A stretch of DNA of 64,000 nucleotides, taken from NCBI RefSeq assembly GCF_900143085.1, contig NZ_FRCZ01000007.1, positions 62,001 to 126,000 on the forward strand, given 5' to 3'. The position numbers and the translations under genes were made by a program. This DNA comes from Gracilibacillus kekensis. Lineage in GTDB: Bacteria > Bacillota > Bacilli > Bacillales > Amphibacillaceae. The notes under the pieces are model-generated. The model did not search any database. It was not told the DNA's origin and saw nothing but the letters and a program-made list of their open reading frames with translations. Below are positions 8,902 to 16,989 of this stretch, piece after piece (position 1 is the stretch's first letter; each line of letters opens with the position of its first letter).

Positions 8902-9225
8902 ATGACGATAAGAAGTCAGTTATTAAAAGGTATTCTAGAGGGTTGTATACTTGCAATTATTTCTAAAGAAACAGTCTACGGATATGAATTAGCAATGAAA
9001 TTACAGCAACATGGATTAGATGTAAGTGAAGGATCTATTTATCCGCTATTATTGAGGTTACAAAAAGAAAAATGCATAGAGGGCGAAATGCGAAAGTCTG
9101 CGAATGGCCCCAATCGAAAGTACTATAAGCTTACAACAGAGGGAGAAAATGCCTTGGAGCAATTTAAACAGAACTGGCAACGCCTAAAATTGCCAGTAGA
9201 TCAATTATTGAAAGAGGAGGGATAG
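8902..9225 (+). CDS. PadR-family transcriptional regulator
   Basis: About 107 residues, the short PadR class: winged helix with GYELAMKLQQHG and SEGSIYPLLLRLQKEK, then wing GPNRKYYKLTTEG. Such proteins repress neighbouring genes in response to membrane stress or drugs. The ATG at 8902 was chosen because AAGGTAGG is correctly spaced to it; a GTG at 8890 overlaps that site. Two bases separate it from the next gene, the usual PadR plus HAAS-type membrane protein pairing. Confidence 0.85.
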   Translation: MTIRSQLLKGILEGCILAIISKETVYGYELAMKLQQHGLDVSEGSIYPLLLRLQKEKCIEGEMRKSANGPNRKYYKLTTEGENALEQFKQNWQRLKLPVDQLLKEEG

Positions 9226-9227
9226 AA

Positions 9228-9920
9228 ATGAATGCTGATTCACTGATAACGGAAAATAATGAGAAAAGAAAGCAATTAAATAACGAAAACAAGAAAATTT
9301 ACGAAGATATGCTGATATATATTCGTCTTGCTTATCAAAAATCAGAACAAGAGACAGAAGAAATTTTAATGGAATTGTTAGACCACATGCTGATTATGCA
9401 AGAACAGGGAAATGATATTTCGGGTTTAGTGGGGGAAGATCCAAAGCAATATGCTGATGAGATTATTGATGAATTACCTAAAAGCTTGACGAAAAAAAGA
9501 GTAGAGTTGCTTTTTATGGGTCTATTTCACTTTTTCGGTGTAAGTATGCTTTTTACAGGATTAATTCAAAGTGTGATGTATTATGGTTTTGGCAGATGGG
9601 AAGGCACTAAAACCTATTATTTAGGAAGCGGTGCTGTTCTTTCTATATTGTCGGTCGGAATCGTATTTGCAGTAGTTTATTTCTGTATCGAATATTTAAA
9701 ATGGACCTGTTTCAAAAATATGAATCGGATTTTGGATTTTATACTGTCCGGCTTTATATTCGGTATCCTGCCATTTAGTGTATTTCTGGGTATCTATTAC
9801 TTCATGCCGGAATTTGGCCCATCCGTAACTGTACCAATTTATAGTTTGATATTAATAGGGATATTATTTCTAGGGGTAGGCATCTGGTTACTCAAGAAAG
9901 GGAAACGTGGAAGAGAATGA
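9228..9920 (+). CDS. HAAS/DUF1129-type membrane protein of a PadR operon
   Basis: 230 residues: a soluble helical N-terminal half (about 1-95) resembling the HAAS signalling domain often partnered with PadR regulators (EEILMELLDHML, GEDPKQYADEII), then four hydrophobic helices (about 97-225) and a basic tail. The likely role is to couple membrane state to the PadR regulator; this follows from family context, not from any catalytic motif. Overlaps the next gene by four bases (ATGA). Confidence 0.7.
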   Translation: MNADSLITENNEKRKQLNNENKKIYEDMLIYIRLAYQKSEQETEEILMELLDHMLIMQEQGNDISGLVGEDPKQYADEIIDELPKSLTKKRVELLFMGLFHFFGVSMLFTGLIQSVMYYGFGRWEGTKTYYLGSGAVLSILSVGIVFAVVYFCIEYLKWTCFKNMNRILDFILSGFIFGILPFSVFLGIYYFMPEFGPSVTVPIYSLILIGILFLGVGIWLLKKGKRGRE

Positions 9921-10216
9921 ATGTAATTATTTTAGCATTAGGCATTGCAACAGCTGGCTATTTCATTGGAAGAGGACTTGAAAACTTTCAAAACCCTGAC
10001 TCTAGTAATTCTTTAACCCATGTATTTGATGAAGAAGACGAACTGTTAATTAAAGAGAAAGAGGTCCATCATTATATAGGTATATCAAAAGAAGATGCTC
10101 AAACGCTATTATCTGAGTACTCCAATGTTCCGCATATTCGTTTAAATGGCAATATCTATTTCAATAAAAGTCAATTGAAGGAATGGCTTTCTGTTCAGAC
10201 CAAACAAACACCCTAG
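9917..10216 (+). CDS. Small membrane-anchored protein with helix-turn-helix-like tail
   Basis: 99 residues. Residues 2-19 are hydrophobic (a single anchor); residues 50-95 (YIGISKEDAQTLLSEY ... YFNKSQLKEWL) look like an excisionase/MerR-type DNA-binding fold as found in helix-turn-helix 17 proteins. I do not recognise a named family. It is translationally coupled to the HAAS-type gene, so it belongs to the PadR operon. A membrane-tethered DNA-binding protein would be unusual; the fold could equally serve protein contact. Confidence 0.55.
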   Translation: MNVIILALGIATAGYFIGRGLENFQNPDSSNSLTHVFDEEDELLIKEKEVHHYIGISKEDAQTLLSEYSNVPHIRLNGNIYFNKSQLKEWLSVQTKQTP

Positions 10217-10237
10217 AATTGAACTTAGGGTGTTTGT
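10203..10237. terminator. Bidirectional terminator between convergent genes
   Basis: Perfect stem CAAACACCCTA / TAGGGTGTTTG overlapping the stop codon of the plus-strand gene and facing the end of the minus-strand CAP gene. T-rich flank is on the minus strand. Confidence 0.65.
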
Positions 10238-10256
10238 CAGAAATATAATTACTTCA

Positions 10257-11099
10257 TTATTTTCCTATAAATTGTTGTGTCCAATGATTTCCATTCTCGA
10301 CATACCCAACACCAATATGGGTAAAGTCTCCATTTAAAATGTTTGCACGATGTCCTTCACTATTCATCCAACCATAGACGACTTCTTCAGGCGTACGTTG
10401 TCCTTTTGCAATATTTTCTCCAGCAGTACGATAGTTAATACCTGCTTGTTGCATCATATCAAAAGGCGATCCGTGCGTTGGACTATTATGACTGAAGTAT
10501 CCGTTAGTTGCCATGTCTTTTGACTTTTGACGGGCTACCTGACTCAATTTTTTATCTAATTTAAGGGCTGGTAACCCTTGTTTTTGTCGTTCCTGATTGG
10601 TTAAATCTACTACCTGTCTTTCGAATTGACTTACCTCTGTGGTTTGTTGAGGCTCTTCACTTGTTTCTTTCTTTGTTACTTCTGTTGTTGGTGTTGCTTC
10701 TGTTTCTGGCTCTATATTACCTTCATTTTCAGACTCTTGACTAGCTGGTCTTTCCTCTGAAATTTCTTGTTCTGGTGTGTCTTGTTTTTGCTTAGGCTCT
10801 GGTTGTGTTACTTCTTGTTTCTTCTCTTCCTTTGGTTTTTTCTCACTTGTTTCTTCCTCTTGTGTAGCTTCTTTTTCAGAATTTTTTTCTCTTGTTGTTT
10901 CTTCCTTTTTCGATACATCTGCGATAAACTTATCTATTAAACTTTGAATGTTAGATTCTGTGAATTTCTCAATCTTAATTGTTTGGATAAGCTGATTAGA
11001 GACATGGTGATTGGCGCTAAGTGTTGAATCGGATGAAAAACCAGTTCCCACTAATAAGATACCCATAAATAAACTGCTAATGAATATTTTTTTAATCAT
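10257..11099 (-). CDS. Secreted CAP-domain protein, YkwD-like
   Basis: 280 residues with an N-terminal signal peptide (about 1-29, basic start then hydrophobic core, cleavage near SANH). Residues ~60-155 are a low-complexity linker rich in Glu, Lys, Thr and Pro, probably disordered. The C-terminal ~120 residues are a CAP/SCP domain: LTNQERQKQGLPAL, the metal-site region GYFSHNSP, and GWMNSEGHRANILN. CAP proteins of Bacillus (YkwD/YlbC group) are exported; the function is unclear, with cell-wall or spore-related roles suggested. The acidic linker fits a salt-adapted host. Ends close to the shared terminator. Confidence 0.85.
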   Translation of the reverse strand: MIKKIFISSLFMGILLVGTGFSSDSTLSANHHVSNQLIQTIKIEKFTESNIQSLIDKFIADVSKKEETTREKNSEKEATQEEETSEKKPKEEKKQEVTQPEPKQKQDTPEQEISEERPASQESENEGNIEPETEATPTTEVTKKETSEEPQQTTEVSQFERQVVDLTNQERQKQGLPALKLDKKLSQVARQKSKDMATNGYFSHNSPTHGSPFDMMQQAGINYRTAGENIAKGQRTPEEVVYGWMNSEGHRANILNGDFTHIGVGYVENGNHWTQQFIGK

Positions 11100-11539
11100 G
11101 CTACAAACTCCTTTTCTTTTCGACTTAAATCTATCATATCATGGATTTTTTGTAATAATTCTGGATGATATTACTAACATCTAAATAATTCGACTTTAAC
11201 TCTGCAGGAAAGGCGGTTTATATGAAATAATCACCTTTTATTGGTAGAAAAGGATAAAAATAAATAAATGATATTGTTGACAAGCTGAAAATACTCTTTT
11301 ATTGTGACAAATTGTTACTCTCTCATTTCGTATATTACAAATTTTACAAAAGAAGAATTGGTACACTTTCAATGAAAAATAAAAAAATTACATTTTGTAA
11401 ATAGTCTTAAAATTAACAGATCACTTCTAGATGTGAGTAACGCACTTATTGCTAGGGGCAGGATGTCCAATAACTATCTGTTGTGGTAAAATATAGGGAA
11501 TTCATTATTTTTCGGGGGGAATTTCTTATCAATACTATT
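11100..11539. other. Gap with a possible plus-strand promoter
   Basis: No gene visible. TTGACA at 11277-11282 and TATTGT at 11300-11305 are 17 bases apart and would read toward the small ORF at 11540. The minus-strand promoter of the CAP gene must also lie here. The stretch is AT-rich with no clear hairpin or repeat from the families seen elsewhere. Confidence 0.3.
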
Positions 11540-11710
11540 ATGCTATCTATCATTTTGTATATTTTTGGGGTGTTTATTCTTTATGTAGTTATTGAAACTG
11601 CAGTCAAAAGAGGTATTAACAGCTCGATAGTAGGTCAATTTTTCGAGAAGAAGTCTGAATTTAAAGAAGGTAAAAGCTCTTCTCTTAACAATGATATAGA
11701 TGAAGATTAG
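11540..11710 (+). CDS. Small single-pass membrane protein
   Basis: 56 residues from the ATG at 11540: one hydrophobic helix (residues 2-20) followed by a hydrophilic, lysine/serine/aspartate-rich tail. The only strong ribosome binding site (CGGGGGGA at 11513-11520) is about 20 bases away from this ATG, too far to be ideal; a GTG at 11483 lies before that site and lacks its own. Either a non-standard start is used or the gene is weakly expressed. No family recognised. Confidence 0.45.
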   Translation: MLSIILYIFGVFILYVVIETAVKRGINSSIVGQFFEKKSEFKEGKSSSLNNDIDED

Positions 11711-11807
11711 CAACAAGGATCATGTAACAGTAAGGGTCGAATTTTATAAATAATATTAAAATTTTTATTTTACTTACTTATGAGTTATTGAAAGGATGTG
11801 ACGTTAT

Positions 11808-12482
11808 TTGAGTGACTTCAAGGCGATGCTATTTGATCTAGATGATACCCTGCTTAATAGGGATGAAGCGGTGGAAAAAATGTTTTCCGTTATTTATGAA
11901 ACGTGTTATGAAGGTGTTAAACATTCAACAAATAAAAAAATGCTGCAAAAATTCAAAGAATATGATAAAAGAAGTTACGGCTGTGGTGATAAAATAAAAG
12001 TTTTGGAACCATTCTTTGATGAATTTCCACCTAAATATAGATTGCCACGCACTTCCATTCAAAATTTTTGGAATAGTCATTTTCCTTATTGCTTTTCTAT
12101 CAATCAACATACTATAAATATCGTTAACACTATAAAAATGCATGTGGAAGTTGCAATTATAACAAACGGCTCCATTCAGAGACAAAAAGCTAAAATAGAA
12201 ACTACTAATTTAAGTAGTTGTTTTGAAACTATAATTATCTCTGAAGAAGCGGGATTTAGTAAACCTGACAAACGTATATTTCATTTAGCGTTAAATAAGC
12301 TTAATGTACAACCGGAAGAGGCAGTATTCATTGGAGATGACATTGAAAAAGATATTGGCGGTTGTCAAAAGGCCAATATGAAGGGCATATGGTTCAATCC
12401 TCGAATGATCAGGAATGAAACCAGTATAAAACCATATGCCGAAATTAGTTCCCTTGATCAATTATTAAGGTGTTTTACATAA
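11808..12482 (+). CDS. HAD-superfamily hydrolase (second copy)
   Basis: 224 residues with the same layout as the protein at 3.5 kb: motif I DLDDTLLN (nucleophile Asp10), ITNGS for motif II, SKPDKRIF for motif III and GDDIEKD for motif IV, with a helical cap. Motif I has DLDDT rather than DLDGT, typical of YjjG/YfnB-type nucleotidases. The start is TTG with AAGGATG ten bases upstream. Its 3' end overlaps the convergent nagA gene by 18 bases, with no terminator between. Confidence 0.8.
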   Translation: MSDFKAMLFDLDDTLLNRDEAVEKMFSVIYETCYEGVKHSTNKKMLQKFKEYDKRSYGCGDKIKVLEPFFDEFPPKYRLPRTSIQNFWNSHFPYCFSINQHTINIVNTIKMHVEVAIITNGSIQRQKAKIETTNLSSCFETIIISEEAGFSKPDKRIFHLALNKLNVQPEEAVFIGDDIEKDIGGCQKANMKGIWFNPRMIRNETSIKPYAEISSLDQLLRCFT

Positions 12483-13658
12483 TTCGGTAAAGGCAACATT
12501 TCCTTTACATATAGTCATCACGACTTGGTTTTGCTCGTCTAAAATAACAATGTCAGCATCTTTCCCAATGGCAAGGCTTCCCTTTCGATCAAAGATGTCC
12601 AATTTCTTTGCAGGGTTTACTGAAGTCATTTGGATTGCCTCTTGTATGGAGCAATTAGTATAGTTCATTATATTTTGAAAAGCTTCACTTAACTTCAAAG
12701 TGCTTCCTGCTAATGTGCCATCTTTTAATGTCGCCATATTCTGTTGAACGGTACAAGTCTGACCACCAAGATCATAACTGCCATCAGGTAAATATTTAGC
12801 ACGCATGGAATCGGTAATAAGAATTAATCTGTTAGCGGAAAGTTGATTATAAGCTATTTGTATAGCGTCAGGTGTCACATGTAATCCATCTGCGATAATT
12901 TCAACCGTTAATTGTTTCTGAAGCCAAGCAGCACCTACTACTCCTGGATCACGATGGTGAAATCCTCGCATTTGATTATATAAATGTGTGACATGCGATA
13001 AACCGTGCTCGATTGCTGTTAACGCTTCATGATAAGTGGCATTTGAATGTCCGATCGAAGCAATAATACCTTCTTTATGTAAATAATGAATCAAGGACAA
13101 TGCATCCGATTGCTCTGGAGCTAACGTGACTAGTTTAATGTTTTGATTAGCGAAAGTATTCCATTTTCTAAACAAGGATAGGTTTGGATCTTGAATGTGT
13201 TCCTTCGGTTGAGCTCCTGCTCTTTCTGGATTAATAAAGGGACCTTCTAAGTGAACTCCTAAAACTTCAGCTTGTATTGAATCCGCTTGATGGTTCATAT
13301 AGCTAGCCACGTTTTGGAGGGCGTGTTCGATATTTTCCTCATTTTGTGTCATCGTCGTTGCCAAAAAGCAAGTGGTTCCCTCTTGAGGTAGTGCTGTGGC
13401 AATGTGATGGATTGCTTCAGGAGTAGCATCCATCACATCCGATCCATTGGCACCATGAATATGAATATCGATCAAACCTGGGATTGCTTTAAAATGCCGG
13501 TCCAATTCAATTAAGGTAAAGTTATCCTGATTATTTAAGTCGTCAATTTCCCCGATTTCAGTAATCTTTCCCCTTTTGATTTTAATATAACCTTTAGAAA
13601 TGACCGTGTTCTCTGAAAAAATTTTCATATTTGCAAGTATTAAATTGCTTTTCTTCAT
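12465..13658 (-). CDS. nagA: N-acetylglucosamine-6-phosphate deacetylase
   Basis: 397 residues of the amidohydrolase superfamily. It removes the acetyl group from N-acetylglucosamine 6-phosphate, feeding amino-sugar catabolism and wall recycling. Visible metal-site motifs are DIHIHGANG (about 62-70), HLEGPFIN, the GHSNAT histidine, and LITDSM with the catalytic aspartate. Length matches NagA. The usual partners nagB and nagR are not adjacent, so this copy stands alone. AAGGCGTG precedes the ATG. The 3' end overlaps the HAD gene on the other strand. Confidence 0.92.
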   Translation of the reverse strand: MKKSNLILANMKIFSENTVISKGYIKIKRGKITEIGEIDDLNNQDNFTLIELDRHFKAIPGLIDIHIHGANGSDVMDATPEAIHHIATALPQEGTTCFLATTMTQNEENIEHALQNVASYMNHQADSIQAEVLGVHLEGPFINPERAGAQPKEHIQDPNLSLFRKWNTFANQNIKLVTLAPEQSDALSLIHYLHKEGIIASIGHSNATYHEALTAIEHGLSHVTHLYNQMRGFHHRDPGVVGAAWLQKQLTVEIIADGLHVTPDAIQIAYNQLSANRLILITDSMRAKYLPDGSYDLGGQTCTVQQNMATLKDGTLAGSTLKLSEAFQNIMNYTNCSIQEAIQMTSVNPAKKLDIFDRKGSLAIGKDADIVILDEQNQVVMTICKGNVAFTELCKTP

Positions 13659-13773
13659 TGATTATCACGCCTTATTGAAAATATATATATTCATCATATC
13701 ATGGTATGCTTTTTATACAGAATCATATATACTATATGATTATAGCTCTTTTTAAAAAAGGAAGGTTTCTGTC

Positions 13774-14946
13774 ATGACAGATGAAAATCAAAATATAACA
13801 AGAATCGAACTAGATGGAAAAGAATACATATTAATTGGTACAGCACATGTTTCCAAACAAAGTGCTGAGCAAGTAAGGCAAGTAATTGAAGAAGAACAGC
13901 CGGATTCGGTATGTGTGGAACTTGATAAACAACGGTATGAATCGGTTGTGAATGGCAGTAAGTGGAAGGATATGGACATTTTTCAAGTCATTAAAGAAAA
14001 GAAAGCAACGCTATTGTTAATGAACTTAGCAATTTCCTCTTTTCAAAAACGAATGGCAAAACAGTTTGGGATTCAGCCTGGACAAGAAATGATTCAAGGC
14101 ATTGAATCTGCAGACGAGATAGGGGCAGAATTAGTGTTAGCGGATCGCAATATTCAAATAACATTTGCCCGGATCTGGGGAAGTATTGGGTTGAAAGGGA
14201 AAATGATGTTATTAACGCAAGTATTAGGTGGTGTCTTTTCTAAGGAATCCATTACAGAAGAGGAATTAGAAAAGATGAAAACACAAGATTCGATTGATAG
14301 TGTGTTAAGTGAATTCTCCGAGGCCTTTCCTCGTTTAAAGAAACCATTAATTGATGAGCGGGATCAATACTTAGCACAGAAGATTAAGAAAGCACCAGGT
14401 GAAAAAATTGTAGCTGTTCTAGGTGCTGCCCATGTTCCGGGGATAACAAAAGAAATTCATAAAGAGCAGGATTTGAAAAAACTAACGAAATTGCCACCGA
14501 AGTCAAAAGCACCAAAGATTATAGGTTGGTCGATTCCAGTGGTGATTATTGCTTTAATTGCTTACACTTTTTTATCTGATCCTGTCTCAGGCTGGCAACA
14601 GGTGATGAGTTGGCTGGTCTGGAATGGTGGCTTTTCGGCATTGGGTGTGGTTCTTGCCATGGGCCATCCGTTAGCGGTATTGACCGCATTAGTAGCCGCT
14701 CCCATTACATCACTGAACCCACTGATGGCGGCGGGTTGGTTTGCCGGATTTGTTCAGGCACTGGTAAAAAAACCGCACGTATCTGATTTTGAATCTTTAT
14801 CAGATGATGTACATACGGTAAAAGGTTTCTGGCATAATAAAGTGACGAGAATTCTTTTAATTATCGTGTTTGCAAACTTGGGAAGTACGTTAGGTACCAT
14901 TATAGCAGGCACGGATATTATTCGAGTTTTTTTAAATAACTTATAA
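13774..14946 (+). CDS. TraB/PrgY-family membrane protein
   Basis: 390 residues. The N-terminal ~235 residues are the TraB/TIKI-like domain with GTAHVS (about 22-27), CVELDKQRY and a second GAAHVPG, the conserved Gly-His and Glu residues of the putative metalloprotease site. The C-terminal ~140 residues carry four hydrophobic helices. In Enterococcus, TraB/PrgY limits peptide pheromone activity; in other bacteria the role is unknown. No pheromone gene is visible nearby. AAAAGGAAGG precedes the ATG and a terminator follows. Confidence 0.8.
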   Translation: MTDENQNITRIELDGKEYILIGTAHVSKQSAEQVRQVIEEEQPDSVCVELDKQRYESVVNGSKWKDMDIFQVIKEKKATLLLMNLAISSFQKRMAKQFGIQPGQEMIQGIESADEIGAELVLADRNIQITFARIWGSIGLKGKMMLLTQVLGGVFSKESITEEELEKMKTQDSIDSVLSEFSEAFPRLKKPLIDERDQYLAQKIKKAPGEKIVAVLGAAHVPGITKEIHKEQDLKKLTKLPPKSKAPKIIGWSIPVVIIALIAYTFLSDPVSGWQQVMSWLVWNGGFSALGVVLAMGHPLAVLTALVAAPITSLNPLMAAGWFAGFVQALVKKPHVSDFESLSDDVHTVKGFWHNKVTRILLIIVFANLGSTLGTIIAGTDIIRVFLNNL

Positions 14947-14984
14947 GAAAATGGACTTTTCTAGGAGAAAAGTCCACTTTTTAA
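14947..14984 (+). terminator. Terminator of the TraB-family gene
   Basis: Stem AAATGGACTTTTCT / AGAAAAGTCCACTTTTT, starting at the stop codon and ending in Ts. It separates the TraB gene from the toxin candidate. Confidence 0.85.
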
Positions 14985-14993
14985 ACTTTAAGT

Positions 14994-15022
14994 AGAACAC
15001 TTGTTCTATTTTATGTTATACT
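14994..15022 (+). promoter_or_regulatory. LexA (DinR) box over an extended -10 promoter
   Basis: AGAACACTTGTTCT at 14994-15007 is a perfect inverted repeat with the GAAC-N4-GTTC core of the Bacillus LexA/DinR operator. TGTTATACT at 15014-15022 is an extended -10 element. The operator covers the -35 position, so LexA would block transcription of the small ORF at 15059 until DNA damage. Match to consensus is seen directly; SOS control is inference. Confidence 0.65.
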
Positions 15023-15058
15023 AAAGACAACCCTCTCGAAAGAAAGGGGGTGAGGAAT

Positions 15059-15193
15059 ATGGAAGTGGTACTAACGTTGGTTGCTTTAAGTGTGAGCATT
15101 GCGGTTGCTTGTCTAAATTTAACAACTGCAATTATGAACTTAAAAAGACATATGAAAAAGGATCATCGCTCTGCCAAGCGACGACCCAAGTAA
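15059..15193 (+). CDS. 44-residue membrane peptide, candidate type I toxin
   Basis: The peptide begins MEVVLTLVALSVSIAVACLN and ends with a strongly basic tail (KRHMKKDHRSAKRRPK): one membrane helix then positive charges, as in TxpA/BsrG-type and Fst/TisB-type toxins. The ribosome binding site AAAGGGGGTGAGG is partly paired in the leader: ACCCTCT at 15030-15036 can base-pair with AGGGGGT at 15045-15051, a sequestration typical of such toxins. A hairpin at 15202-15227 (GAGTGTGAGGA / TCCTCGCACTC) follows the stop. An oppositely oriented promoter and terminator overlap its 3' end (next entry). It is preceded by a LexA box. Homology to a named toxin family was not established. Confidence 0.65.
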   Translation: MEVVLTLVALSVSIAVACLNLTTAIMNLKRHMKKDHRSAKRRPK

Positions 15194-15240
15194 AACCACA
15201 TGAGTGTGAGGAGAATTCCTCGCACTCACTCCATATTCTA
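15150..15240 (-). ncRNA. Predicted antisense RNA (antitoxin) against the small toxin mRNA
   Basis: On the minus strand, -35 TTTACA (15275-15270) and a perfect -10 TATAAT (15251-15246) are 18 bases apart, placing the start near 15240. The transcript would run across the toxin's 3' region, including the stop codon and last ~12 codons. It would end at an 11-bp stem formed by plus-strand positions 15160-15187 (GGATCATCGCT / AGCGACGACCC as read on plus), followed on the minus strand by TTTTTCATATGTCTTTTT. Product about 85-90 nt with two hairpins, like RatA-type antitoxins. Predicted from sequence alone. Confidence 0.6.
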
Positions 15241-15284
15241 TTTCTATTATACAAGAAATATGTGTGCGATGTAAACGAATTTCG

Positions 15285-15366
15285 CTTTATCACGATAACT
15301 TCCTGATAAGTTTTGCTAAAAATCAGTGGGGGTAAAAACTCTACTGATTGAAGTCTCACTTTCAAA
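15285..15366. repeat. AATCAGTGG-type hairpin repeat; terminator of the epimerase gene
   Basis: AATCAGTGGGGG / CTCTACTGATT hairpin at 15321-15349, flanked by AAGTCTCAC. The minus-strand reading places Ts after the stem, so it can end the epimerase transcript. The flank AAACTTATCAGGAAGTTA (minus strand) recurs at 31493-31513. Other copies: 19304, 31457, 47977 and 62616. Confidence 0.7.
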
Positions 15367-16251
15367 CTAAAGTATGTCTTCTATTGTTTGTTCGATTGTC
15401 GTATAACGAAAAGTGTAACCTGCATCTACTAATCGTTTAGGCAGAACCCACCTGCTTTTTAAAATAAGCTCCGTTTCCGTTCTTAAAAAAATTGCACCTA
15501 GCTCCAATAATGGGGCAGGAGCTGGTAACCCTATCGGGCGATTTAGATGTTGGCGTAATGCCCGCATTAAATGATGATTTGGAATTGGATTTGGAGAAGA
15601 ACAGTTGAATACACCTGACAATTGTTTTTCTTCTTTTAGAAATTGGGTAATTTGAAATAAATCCTCCACATGTATCCAACTGAACATTTGGTTTCCGTTC
15701 CCTTGGATACCGCCAAGTCCGTAGGTAACTAAGTTTTTATATGGGGTGATCACACCACCGTCAGGTCCAAGGACGATCGCAATCCGCAGTGCAATTTGAC
15801 GCGTGTTTGGTAACGAAAATTGAAAGAAAGCTTTTTCCCATTTAGTAGCTACATCCACAGAAAAGCCTGTGCCAATCTCCCCGTTTTCTTCAGTCATCGG
15901 CCGATCTTCGGCGTGACGGTATATTGTTGCAGTACTAGAATTAATCCATAACTCTGGAGGATTTTCGCATTTTTTGATGGCATCCCCAAGCAGCTTTGTT
16001 GTCCCTGTTCGAGAAGTAATAATTTCTTTTTTGTTATTTTCATGATAACGACAGTTAACTGATTTACCTGCTAAATTAATGACCAATTCCGCGTTTTCTA
16101 AAGCTTCGACCATCGCTTCTTGTTCATTCCACTTAATGGCTGGGGATTTACGCGCAATGATTTTAACGTCATACCCCTTTTTAGTAAATCGTTTTTTTAA
16201 ATAATTTCCAATAAATCCAGTTCCACCTGCTAATACCACTTTTGGTTGCAT
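15367..16251 (-). CDS. yfhF: TIGR01777-family NAD(P)-binding epimerase
   Basis: 294 residues, extended short-chain dehydrogenase fold: GGTGFIG (9-15) is the dinucleotide-binding loop, LINLAGKSV follows, and the C-terminal part contains the DUF1731 segment (LPAPAPLLELGAIFLRTE, compressed). This matches the YfhF/SulA-type TIGR01777 family, annotated as sugar nucleotide epimerases with no proven substrate. Monocistronic on the minus strand, ending at the hairpin repeat. Confidence 0.85.
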   Translation of the reverse strand: MQPKVVLAGGTGFIGNYLKKRFTKKGYDVKIIARKSPAIKWNEQEAMVEALENAELVINLAGKSVNCRYHENNKKEIITSRTGTTKLLGDAIKKCENPPELWINSSTATIYRHAEDRPMTEENGEIGTGFSVDVATKWEKAFFQFSLPNTRQIALRIAIVLGPDGGVITPYKNLVTYGLGGIQGNGNQMFSWIHVEDLFQITQFLKEEKQLSGVFNCSSPNPIPNHHLMRALRQHLNRPIGLPAPAPLLELGAIFLRTETELILKSRWVLPKRLVDAGYTFRYTTIEQTIEDIL

Positions 16252-16318
16252 TTACTACACACTCCCAATGTTTGCATTTTCTTTATCTTAACAAAAGTAA
16301 AGTCATTGTAAAATTTTT

Positions 16319-16347
16319 CTGACAATTATTCAGGTATTTGTTATAAT
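16319..16347 (+). promoter_or_regulatory. Sigma-A promoter of the NAD salvage operon
   Basis: CTGACA (16319-16324) and TATAAT (16342-16347) with a 17-base spacer, about 70 bases before pncA. Confidence 0.6.
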
Positions 16348-16423
16348 TAACAGTTATAAAGAACGTTAATCACACCGAGCTTACCTTAAAAAAACGATAA
16401 TGGATGAATGGAGATGACACTTG

Positions 16424-16984
16424 ATGAACAAGGCATTAATTAATATTGATTATACAAATGACTTTGTCGCGGATAATGGTGCATTAACATGTGGGGAACC
16501 AGGACAACAAATTGAGGACAAAATTATCGCTATTACGGAAGACTTTGTGAAAGAGGGAGCATTTACTGTGTTTGCAATCGACCTTCATGAGAGGGGTGAT
16601 CGACATCATCCAGAAGTGAAACTTTTTCCACCTCATAATATTCGAAATACCAAGGGGCGGGATCTGTACGGAAGATTGAAGACTCTCTATCACCAGTATG
16701 AAAATGAGGCACATGTATATTATATGGATAAAACGAGGTATTCTGCTTTTACAGGAACCGATTTAGAGATTAAACTAAAAGAACGAGGAATTAATGAAGT
16801 GCATTTGGTTGGTGTTTGTTCTGATATTTGCGTATTACATACTGCTGTGGACGCGTATAATAAGGGATATAACATTGTTATTTATCAAGATGCGATCGCT
16901 TCTTTTAACCCATCAGGACATGAGTGGGCACTGGGACACTTTAAACATACTTTAGGAGCAAAGGTAATAGAATTTGGAGGGTAA
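16424..16984 (+). CDS. pncA: Nicotinamidase-family cysteine hydrolase
   Basis: 186 residues of the isochorismatase-like fold. The catalytic triad is visible: Asp9 (NIDYTNDF), Lys103 (MDKTRYSAF) and Cys136 (GVCSDICVLHTA); the metal site is in DLHERGDRHH. It converts nicotinamide to nicotinate. The ATG at 16424 is favoured over the adjacent TTG because GGAGA is nine bases away. Next gene starts five bases after the stop and encodes the enzyme for the following step, which supports the assignment strongly. Confidence 0.9.
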   Translation: MNKALINIDYTNDFVADNGALTCGEPGQQIEDKIIAITEDFVKEGAFTVFAIDLHERGDRHHPEVKLFPPHNIRNTKGRDLYGRLKTLYHQYENEAHVYYMDKTRYSAFTGTDLEIKLKERGINEVHLVGVCSDICVLHTAVDAYNKGYNIVIYQDAIASFNPSGHEWALGHFKHTLGAKVIEFGG

Positions 16985-16989
16985 TAACA

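Noticed and set aside
15109-15306. 65-codon frame overlapping the small toxin candidate in another frame
   Set aside because: No ribosome binding site, and it crosses the antisense promoter and hairpins; the 44-codon frame has all the signals.
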